From: Alphaproteobacteria bacterium
Lineage (GTDB): Bacteria; Pseudomonadota; Alphaproteobacteria; Sphingomonadales; Sphingomonadaceae
Reading direction: 5' to 3'
NCBI GenBank assembly: GCA_028293055.1
Contig: JAQGLD010000024.1
Location: forward strand, 1-5,055
Length of the DNA: 5,055 nucleotides
The translations under genes were made by a program, and so were the position numbers. Positions 1 to 5,055 of this stretch are shown here, piece after piece (position 1 is the first letter of the stretch; every line of letters begins with the position of its first letter). Under the pieces are notes generated by a model. The model saw only the letters and a program-made list of their open reading frames with translations. It did not search any database and was not told where the DNA came from.

Positions 1-1636
1 GGGTGCAGGTCTGCGGCACGTCCGGATTGGCGCCGAGGATGAAGCCGACATGGTCGCGTACATCCTTCTGGATCAGCGCCGACTGCAGGCCGGTCGAGAA
101 GGGATTGAACTCGGCGATCGGCCGCGAGAAGGGGCCAGGCGGACGCCCAAGCTCACCATCGGGGAAATAGGGGCGTGAGAGCAGGCCGCCGGCGCGGTCG
201 GTGAAGGCGGTCCGGCCAGTCAGCGCAGCGGGATCGCCGAGAAAGGCGCGCACCGCGGAGACGAAACCGGCGACATCCGGATCGGGATCGGCGAGCAATT
301 CGGCGCCCGCGCTCGCGCTCGAATAGAGCGTTGCGGTCCGCGCCTTTTGCAGCGCGACGTCGATCCCGAAGATCGGAGCGTCCGGGGCGCGAACGAGGCC
401 GAGCAATTCGCCATTGGTGTCGACCACCGAGATGCTGACCTGGGCGCGGCTGTCGAGAGGGCGGCGGATCTGGGCCCGCGCAGCGCTCATGATCTTGAAC
501 GCCTCCTCCAGGATCGCATTGACCTCGGCCGCGCTGAGCTGCCCGTCGGTGCCGCCGCGGATGGGGTAGCGATCGGTGCCCGAGCCGTTGGACAGGACGA
601 AGGCATCGCGATTGGAGAATTCGGCAGCGGTCGAGGCCCGGATGCCGGAGCCTTCCGTGCCGTAGGCCTGCCCGGCAAGCACACCCGCCGAGGCGTCATA
701 ATAGCCGCGCACGGAGGTCAGTACCCCGGCCGTGCCGATCAACGTCGAGAAAGCGGGCGCGGCGGCAGGGCTGCTGACCAGATCGCCTGTGGTGGCGTCG
801 GAAAAGCGCAACGTGGTTCCATCGACGCTGATCCGCTCGGCGCGTATCTCGTCGGGCGCTGCGAAGCCGAAGCTGGCGGCGAGCGCGATCCCTTCTTCGT
901 CGTCATGGTCGACATCCTGGACCTCGGGATCGAAGCCGTAGAGTCCGTCGCCCATCACGCCGATTCCGCCGACGACCACTCCGTTCTTGTAGAGCGGGAA
1001 TCCACCGGGATCGGCCGAGAGACCGAGCGGCGATCGCTTTGGGCCGATCAGGGCACCGGAACCCGGGGCTCCGGTGAATCGCGCGGCGAGGTCGGAGCAG
1101 GGGAGCTGGCTGAACTGCACTCCGAACAGGGGCCCGCTTTCCAGCCCTGCCGCCGCCGCGGACGGCGGGAAATGCTGCTGGACGATCATGCTCGCCGTGC
1201 GAGTCGAGAAGGCATTGCCGCCCGAGGACAGATAGGCGCCGGTGATCGCCTTGGCGATCGCGCCGGCCACCGCGCCGGGCACATCAACGCCCTGGAGATC
1301 GTGGGTGCTGCCATTGGGGCCCTTCGGCACGAACAGGCGCTGATTGGCGCCGTTCATCGCGAAGACGGCAAGGACATTGCCGACCCGGTCGACCACCGCG
1401 AAATCCGAAGGCACGTTGCGCGCCCGCGCTTCCGCGACGCCTTGGGCGACGATCTTCTGGACCTCGGCCTGGGTCAGCGCTTCCTGCGCCGGGACCGAAT
1501 AGACATTGCCCGCCGGCGGCGGAGGTGGCGGCGGCGAAGGGCCGCTTCCGCTGTCGCTGCTCGAGCTTCCGCCGCCGCCTCCGCAGGAACCCAGGAGGAG
1601 CGCGGCGATCGCCACCAGGCTGGTTGGATGTTTCAC
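1..1636 (-). CDS. Haem-binding-type lipoprotein with two tandem GlcG/HbpS (DUF336) domains, partial at its C-terminus
   Basis: The minus-strand frame is open from a GTG at 1636 to the window edge, giving 545 codons with no stop; the C-terminus lies outside. I see a lipoprotein signal at the N-terminus: a short basic start (MKHP), a hydrophobic stretch and the lipobox LGSC with Cys18. A Gly/Ser linker and seven consecutive prolines (35-41) follow. The first domain (about 54-245) has ALTQAEVQKIV, FAVVDRVGNVLAVF, SPLGLSADPGGFPLYKNG and VVVGGIGVMGDGLYG, hallmarks of the GlcG/HbpS fold. A second, divergent copy begins near 366 (QLSAAEVNAILEEA, ISVVDTNGELLGLV, ALQKARTATLYS, GRTAFTDRAGGLLSRPYFPD). 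Known HbpS proteins bind haem or sense redox state outside the cell; applying this here is inference. The product is probably membrane-anchored and faces the periplasm. It overlaps the upstream cytochrome gene by four bases and is probably translated with it. The family call is firm; the function is unknown. Confidence 0.85.
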   Translation of the reverse strand, partial: MKHPTSLVAIAALLLGSCGGGGGSSSSDSGSGPSPPPPPPPAGNVYSVPAQEALTQAEVQKIVAQGVAEARARNVPSDFAVVDRVGNVLAVFAMNGANQRLFVPKGPNGSTHDLQGVDVPGAVAGAIAKAITGAYLSSGGNAFSTRTASMIVQQHFPPSAAAAGLESGPLFGVQFSQLPCSDLAARFTGAPGSGALIGPKRSPLGLSADPGGFPLYKNGVVVGGIGVMGDGLYGFDPEVQDVDHDDEEGIALAASFGFAAPDEIRAERISVDGTTLRFSDATTGDLVSSPAAAPAFSTLIGTAGVLTSVRGYYDASAGVLAGQAYGTEGSGIRASTAAEFSNRDAFVLSNGSGTDRYPIRGGTDGQLSAAEVNAILEEAFKIMSAARAQIRRPLDSRAQVSISVVDTNGELLGLVRAPDAPIFGIDVALQKARTATLYSSASAGAELLADPDPDVAGFVSAVRAFLGDPAALTGRTAFTDRAGGLLSRPYFPDGELGRPPGPFSRPIAEFNPFSTGLQSALIQKDVRDHVGFILGANPDVPQTCT

Positions 1637-3012
1637 TTCAGCCTTCGGATCGCCGCGGCGGCGCGGCCGAGGCTCGCTCGGAAGTCGCCTGGCGCATAGG
1701 CATTGGGATCGCGCACGGCGACATAGGCCTGGTTGATGTCGCCTCGGATCGATGCCGCGGCCGAAGCGCTCGCCTGGCCGCTGGTGACGAGGGCTGAGAG
1801 CAAGGTGTCGACCGCCATCACCGCCTGCACGCTGCCCTCATAATCGGTGAAGCGGGCGGAAACCGCGTTGCCGGCGATCCCGTCGATGATCTCGAACAAT
1901 TGGTTTCGGCTGATTCCGCCGGAGGCGAAGACGTTGCCGATCGCGCGTGCGCTCTCGCGAAGCGTAGCGGCGGCGGCGACCGCCGAGGCGCGGTCCCTCG
2001 CCAGAGCCAGGTGGAAGTTGCGGCTATCGCGGTCGAAGCGCGCGGCGAGCTGCGGCGCAGCGACTCGCGCGGCGGCGGACAGCATGATCATATTCTCGTC
2101 ATTGTAAGCAGGCATTCCCGCCGGGATCGGACGTGCCGGGTTGAGCTGGGAGACCGGCTCGAAGCGCGGATCGTCGGAGATCCGGCGGTGGCAGGTATGG
2201 CAGTCGAAGAAATAGAATTCCGGAAACACCCCCTCGGTGCCGCGCTGCGGATTGGCGAAGAGGCTCAGCGACCGGTCGAGCGCCATCGACTGGCCGACCG
2301 CCCATACCGCGACCGGATTGGTCCGGCCCTTGCGCTGGATATAGTCCCCATCCTCGTTGTGATGCTGCTGCAGCGTCGAGAACAGGTCGAGCTCGAAGCT
2401 GATCCGCGGATGCCCGGCGGCCATGATGCGATGATTGACGAACTGGCCGGAATCGGCGCTGCCATAATGGCAGTCGAGGCAGACCGCAGCGCGGGCTCGG
2501 ACATTGTCGAGCGGGACCATGCCGCGGGCGACATTGGCGGAGTGGGTCCCGCCGACCGCATAATGGCTCGCCAGCCAGCCCAGGGCGGCGCCGTGGCAGG
2601 CCTCGCAGCCGACCCCGTCGGAAATCAGGAATTTGGGCCCGCGCCGCCCCACCGGCGCCGGGGGAGCATGGCAACCCAGGCACATCGGAGCGTTGGCGGC
2701 TTCGCCGATGCCGAGCCGGGCGGCGATCGCCTTCGAGCGCGGCTCGGTCAGCACTCGCCACGATCGGCTGTGGGCCCCGGCGGGGCTCGCCGGATTCTGC
2801 CAGATCATCAGCTCGTCCTGTCGGACGATCGCCCCATTGGCCTCCGAGCGGCCATGGCAGGTGGATCCGGCACAGCTCGCGACTCCGACGAAATTGCCGC
2901 CAACACCGCCCGGCTGGGCCGAACCCGGCCCCGGGAACAGCAGGAACAGCAGCAAAGAGAAGGCGATAGAGGCCGCCAGTGCGCCGATCGCCAGCCCTCG
3001 ACTCCGGCCCAT
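1633..3012 (-). CDS. Secreted multihaem cytochrome c (five haem sites, cytochrome c554-like)
   Basis: From the ATG at 3012 this encodes 459 residues. The N-terminus is a Sec signal: basic GRSR, a long hydrophobic core, and a likely cleavage after PGPGSA. Four canonical CXXCH haem c sites are visible at 111-115 (CLGCH), 136-140 (CEACH), 178-182 (CLDCH) and 271-275 (CHTCH). A fifth, at 47-53, has the expanded spacing CAGSTCH (CX4CH). Histidines in GAHS, ASHYA, GTHS, NHR and AAGHPR are candidate distal ligands, as in bis-His multihaem cytochromes. The segment DGVGCEACHG resembles cytochrome c554 and related multihaem families. The last 160 or so residues are Ala-rich, probably helical, and have no haem site. 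The product should be periplasmic and carry electrons; its partners and substrate are unknown. A TTG at 3096 would add 28 Arg-rich residues ahead of the signal, so I prefer the ATG. It is the first gene of a two-gene operon with the haem-binding-type lipoprotein. Confidence 0.88.
   Translation of the reverse strand: MGRSRGLAIGALAASIAFSLLLFLLFPGPGSAQPGGVGGNFVGVASCAGSTCHGRSEANGAIVRQDELMIWQNPASPAGAHSRSWRVLTEPRSKAIAARLGIGEAANAPMCLGCHAPPAPVGRRGPKFLISDGVGCEACHGAALGWLASHYAVGGTHSANVARGMVPLDNVRARAAVCLDCHYGSADSGQFVNHRIMAAGHPRISFELDLFSTLQQHHNEDGDYIQRKGRTNPVAVWAVGQSMALDRSLSLFANPQRGTEGVFPEFYFFDCHTCHRRISDDPRFEPVSQLNPARPIPAGMPAYNDENMIMLSAAARVAAPQLAARFDRDSRNFHLALARDRASAVAAAATLRESARAIGNVFASGGISRNQLFEIIDGIAGNAVSARFTDYEGSVQAVMAVDTLLSALVTSGQASASAAASIRGDINQAYVAVRDPNAYAPGDFRASLGRAAAAIRRLK
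1642..1646 (-). promoter_or_regulatory. Ribosome binding site for the lipoprotein gene
   Basis: On the minus strand GAAGG lies five bases before the GTG start at 1636, inside the last codons of the cytochrome gene. It decides the start: a GTG here places the hydrophobic lipoprotein signal at the very N-terminus and makes a GTGA stop/start overlap with the upstream gene, which suggests translational coupling. Confidence 0.6.
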
Positions 3013-3120
3013 ACGCCCCCCGCGTTCCCGGCCCGCGGCGCTCCGCGGACGCCTGCCCGTCGCTCGACTTGTTTCACTTGTGGGGGTTGCTTTCAAGCGC
3101 GTTCATGGGCGAGCGACCGC

Positions 3121-3150
3121 TTGGTGACACTGGTCGGAAAGGGGTCTAAT
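3121..3150 (+). promoter_or_regulatory. Candidate sigma70-type promoter for the acetolactate synthase-like gene
   Basis: TTGGTG at 3121-3126 and TCTAAT at 3145-3150 are separated by 18 bases. The -10 element differs from TATAAT at one position and the -35 keeps the TTG core. Transcription would start near 3157, giving a leader of about 25 bases before the ATG at 3181. This is a match by eye only. Confidence 0.35.
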
Positions 3151-3169
3151 CCTGGCTTGGCTGACCGGG

Positions 3170-3178
3170 GGGAAAAGG
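3170..3178 (+). promoter_or_regulatory. Purine-rich ribosome binding region before the ATG at 3181
   Basis: A purine run, GGGAAAAGGG within 3169-3179, lies directly before the ATG. It is not a textbook GGAGG, but it is the only purine-rich patch near this start. It supports the ATG at 3181 over a far upstream start in the same open frame. Confidence 0.4.
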
Positions 3179-3180
3179 GC

Positions 3181-4824
3181 ATGACCAAGGCGTCCGACCT
3201 GTTCGTGCAGTGCCTCGAGGAAGAGGGGGTCGAATATGTCTTCGGCGTCCCTGGAGAGGAGAATCTCGACTTCCTCGACAGCCTTTCGCGCTCGCGGATC
3301 CAGCTGATCCTGACCCGCCACGAGCAGGGCGCCGGCTTCATGGCCTCCACCTACGGCCGCCACACCGGCAAGGCCGGAGTCTGCGTCGCGACGCTCGGCC
3401 CCGGCGCGACCAATCTGGTCACTGCTGCCGCTTATGCGCAGCTCGGCGGGATGCCGATGGTGATGGTGACCGGCCAGAAGCCGATTAAGAAATCGAAGCA
3501 GGGCCGCTTCCAGATCCTCGATGTCGTCGACATGATGCGGCCACTGACCAAATATACCCACCAGCTCGCCTCCGCCGACAATATTCCGAGCCGCATCCGC
3601 GAGGCGTTCCGTCTGGCGGAGGAAGAGAAGCCGGGCGCAACCCATCTCGAGCTGCCCGAGGATGTCGCCGAGGAGCAGACCGACTCTCGCCCGCTCCATC
3701 GCAGCCTGGTTCGGCGGCCGCTCGCCGACGAGAAATCGGTGCGCGCGGCGGTCAGGAAAATCGAGGCGGCTCGCTCCCCGGTCCTCCTCATAGCCGCCGG
3801 GGCGAACCGCAAGACGACCAGCCGGATGCTGCTCCAGCTGATCGAGAAGACGGGGATACCGTTCATCACCACCCAGCTCGGCAAGGGCGTGGTCGACGAG
3901 CTCCACCCCAAATTCCTCGGCTGTGCCGCGCTTTCGGCGGGCGATTTCGTTCACCGCGCGATCGAATCCGCAGACCTGATCGTCAATGTCGGCCATGACG
4001 TGATCGAGAAGCCGCCCTTCTTCATGAAGCCAGGCGGGACCGAAGTGATCCATGTCAGCACCAGGACCGCCGAGGTCGATCCGGTCTATTTCCCGCAGAT
4101 CGAGGTGATCGGGGACATCGGCAACGCGATCTGGCAGATCAAGGAGGACATCGTCCCGTCGGGCAGGTGGAATTTCGACGCGATGCTGCGCGCACGGGCC
4201 GCCGAGGTCGAGCATCGCGACTCCATGTCGGACGATGCCCGCTTTCCGATCTTTCCGGCCCATCTCGTCGGATGCGTGCGCAAGGCGATGCCGGCGGACG
4301 GAATCATCTGCCTCGACAACGGGGTCTACAAGATCTGGTTCGCGCGCAACTATCCGGCGCGGCAGCCCAACACGGTCCTCCTCGACAATGCGCTGGCGAC
4401 GATGGGCGCCGGGCTGCCTTCCGCGATGGCCTCGGCGATGGTCTATCCAGAGCGCAAGGTGATGGCGGTTTGCGGCGACGGCGGCTTCATGATGAACAGC
4501 CAGGAGATGGAGACCGCGGTTCGGCTCGGCCTCGATCTCACCGTCCTCGTCCTGCGCGACGACGCTTATGGCATGATCCGATGGAAGCAGGCCAATATGG
4601 GGTTCGAGGATTTCGGCCTCACCTATGGCAATCCCGATTTCGTCAAATATGCCGAGAGCTATGGCGCGAGCGGCCATCGAGTCGACAGCGCGCAGGCACT
4701 GCCCGGCCTGCTCGACCATTGCCTCTCGACCGGCGGAGTCCATCTGATCGACTGCCCGGTCGATTATGCCGATAACGACCGGATTCTGAACAAGGAGATC
4801 AGGGAACTGAGCGCGAAGCTTTGA
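3181..4824 (+). CDS. Acetolactate synthase large subunit-type thiamine-diphosphate enzyme (AlsS/BudB-like)
   Basis: This complete 547-residue protein has the usual length and three-domain layout of the family. The N-terminal Pyr domain (about 1-165) carries VFGVPGEENLDFL, the catalytic glutamate in TRHEQ (Glu48) and ATLGPGATN. A central domain (about 185-325) contains LLIAAGANRKTTSRML and VNVGHDVIEKPPFF. The C-terminal PP domain has the diphosphate/Mg motif starting at GDG (432-434) and reaching LRDDAYGM, where Asp460 takes the metal-ligand position. The motifs GDGGFMMNSQEMETAVRL and FVKYAESYGASG closely match catabolic AlsS and BudB as I remember them. The expected reaction joins two pyruvates to 2-acetolactate with loss of CO2, in the cytoplasm; specificity is inferred. 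No small regulatory subunit follows. The next gene is a probable aldehyde dehydrogenase, 157 bases away on the same strand. The ATG was chosen because the family match begins there, although the frame stays open further upstream. Confidence 0.9.
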   Translation: MTKASDLFVQCLEEEGVEYVFGVPGEENLDFLDSLSRSRIQLILTRHEQGAGFMASTYGRHTGKAGVCVATLGPGATNLVTAAAYAQLGGMPMVMVTGQKPIKKSKQGRFQILDVVDMMRPLTKYTHQLASADNIPSRIREAFRLAEEEKPGATHLELPEDVAEEQTDSRPLHRSLVRRPLADEKSVRAAVRKIEAARSPVLLIAAGANRKTTSRMLLQLIEKTGIPFITTQLGKGVVDELHPKFLGCAALSAGDFVHRAIESADLIVNVGHDVIEKPPFFMKPGGTEVIHVSTRTAEVDPVYFPQIEVIGDIGNAIWQIKEDIVPSGRWNFDAMLRARAAEVEHRDSMSDDARFPIFPAHLVGCVRKAMPADGIICLDNGVYKIWFARNYPARQPNTVLLDNALATMGAGLPSAMASAMVYPERKVMAVCGDGGFMMNSQEMETAVRLGLDLTVLVLRDDAYGMIRWKQANMGFEDFGLTYGNPDFVKYAESYGASGHRVDSAQALPGLLDHCLSTGGVHLIDCPVDYADNDRILNKEIRELSAKL

Positions 4825-4841
4825 GTCGTCTCCTGCGACCC

Positions 4842-4958
4842 CGTCATCCCGGCGACGGCCGGGATCTCGAGGAGGAAGGGCGCGAGGCGGCGCGGAGACC
4901 CCGGCCTTCGCCGGGGTGACGAAGAAAAACGCGAGACCCGGTCTTCGCCGGGGTGACG
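4842..4958. repeat. Cluster of three related GC-rich palindromes (REP-like intergenic repeat)
   Basis: Palindrome 1 is ATCCCGGC-GACG-GCCGGGAT (4846-4865). Palindrome 2 is ACCCCGGC-CTTC-GCCGGGGT (4898-4917). Palindrome 3 (4936-4954) repeats palindrome 2 with one C lost and a T-G pair. Copies 2 and 3 share the frame GAGACCC...CTTCGCCGGGGTGACG. CGTCATCCCGGC (4842-4853) is an inverted match, with one wobble, to GCCGGGGTGACG (4910-4921), so the element can also fold as one large stem. This kind of GTCATCCCGGC repeat is common between genes in alphaproteobacteria. It fills most of the gap between the two plus-strand genes. The stems have no T-run, so an intrinsic terminator is not shown, but an effect on mRNA ends or stability is possible. 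Confidence 0.75.
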
Positions 4959-4981
4959 GATGAAGGAACGGCACGAACGCC

Positions 4982-5055
4982 ATGGTGAAGCTGAAGGACG
5001 TCTACCCGCTCTACCTCGCCAATGAGGCGCAGCAGCCCAATGCCGACCTCGAGGT
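4982..5055 (+). CDS. Probable NAD(P)-dependent aldehyde dehydrogenase, N-terminal fragment
   Basis: Only 24 codons are inside the window, starting with ATG at 4982. The visible peptide, MVKLKDVYPLYLANEAQQPN then ADLEV, resembles the N-terminus of aldehyde dehydrogenase family proteins, where YPLYLANEPVQPN-like and DLEV segments precede the Rossmann domain. No catalytic or cofactor motif is in view, so the call rests on this short match and on memory of the family. AAGGA (4963-4967) lies 14 bases before the ATG, which is rather far, and a GTG at 4985 is an alternative start. It follows the acetolactate synthase-like gene on the same strand, so the two may be cotranscribed across the repeat cluster. 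An aldehyde dehydrogenase would oxidise an aldehyde to the acid; its substrate is unknown. Confidence 0.6.
   Translation, partial: MVKLKDVYPLYLANEAQQPNADLE

Larger units (their letters stand above)
3013..3180. promoter_or_regulatory. Divergent intergenic region between the cytochrome and acetolactate synthase-like genes
   Basis: This 168-base spacer separates two divergent genes and should hold both promoters. On the minus strand the best I can find is a weak pair, TTGAAA (3096-3091) and AACAAG (3073-3068), with a 17-base spacer. It would put transcription start downstream of the alternative TTG codon of the cytochrome gene. CCGCGG occurs twice around CGCT (3033-3048), able to form a 6-bp hairpin in the cytochrome leader. 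A G-run (GGGGGG) lies three bases before the cytochrome ATG and may serve as a poor ribosome binding site. I see no recognisable operator. Confidence 0.45.

Noticed and set aside
1505..1580. GGCGGC-rich tract as a possible microsatellite or phase-variable repeat
   Set aside because: The unit is imperfect, and the tract encodes the Gly/Ser and Pro linker just after the lipobox, a usual feature of lipoproteins. No homopolymer or exact short tandem repeat suggests frame switching.
347..1699. 450-residue plus-strand open frame opposite the lipoprotein gene
   Set aside because: The minus strand here encodes two clear DUF336 domains and a lipobox over the whole length. The plus-strand product is low-complexity and ends in an Arg/Ala-rich tail that is simply the complement of the Pro/Gly linker.
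1900..3180. Plus-strand frame open upstream of the acetolactate synthase-like gene, giving an apparent 974-residue fusion
   Set aside because: The upstream part is antisense to the well-supported cytochrome gene and its translation is Arg/Gly-rich with no recognisable domain. Family similarity begins exactly at the ATG at 3181. The open frame is a by-product of high GC.
4846..4917. Intrinsic terminator after the acetolactate synthase-like gene
   Set aside because: The stems are strong, but neither is followed by a run of T on the plus or minus strand, and the sequences match a dispersed repeat. Termination is possible but not supported.
3103..4983. 626-residue minus-strand open frame antisense to the acetolactate synthase-like gene
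   Set aside because: Its translation is rich in Arg, Asp and His with no domain or signal, and it mirrors a gene with clear catalytic motifs. It is a typical GC-rich shadow frame.

Overview
The window comes from a GC-rich bacterial chromosome, most likely an alphaproteobacterium of the Sphingomonadales. That placement is an inference. It rests on the GC-rich codon use that still tolerates TAT, CAT and AAT codons, on the look of the encoded proteins, and on a GTCATCCCGGC / GCCGGGGTGAC palindromic repeat of the kind scattered through alphaproteobacterial intergenic regions. No RNA gene, insertion sequence, CRISPR array or phage gene is visible.

Left half (1-3012, minus strand): a two-gene operon for exported haem proteins. 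A secreted cytochrome c with five haem-binding sites (1633-3012) is read first. Its stop codon overlaps the GTG start of the next gene in a GTGA tetranucleotide. That second gene (1-1636, cut by the left edge) encodes a lipoprotein with two tandem GlcG/HbpS-type (DUF336) domains, a fold known in other proteins to bind haem. Both products should act outside the inner membrane, so together they look like an uncharacterised periplasmic or envelope haem/redox module.

Middle (3013-3180): a 168-base divergent intergenic region that should carry promoters for both directions. A fair sigma70-like candidate faces right; only a weak one faces left.

Right half (3181-5055, plus strand): a complete thiamine-diphosphate enzyme of the acetolactate synthase family, with C-terminal motifs closest to the catabolic AlsS/BudB type. 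It is followed by a 157-base gap holding three related GC-rich palindromes, then by the first 24 codons of what looks like an NAD(P)-dependent aldehyde dehydrogenase. No acetolactate synthase small subunit (IlvN/IlvH) lies directly downstream. The pair therefore looks more like a pyruvate/2-oxo-acid-to-aldehyde or acetoin route than branched-chain amino acid synthesis, but the substrate cannot be read from the sequence.

The most interesting content is the translationally coupled cytochrome and haem-binding lipoprotein pair, including an unusual CX4CH first haem site.
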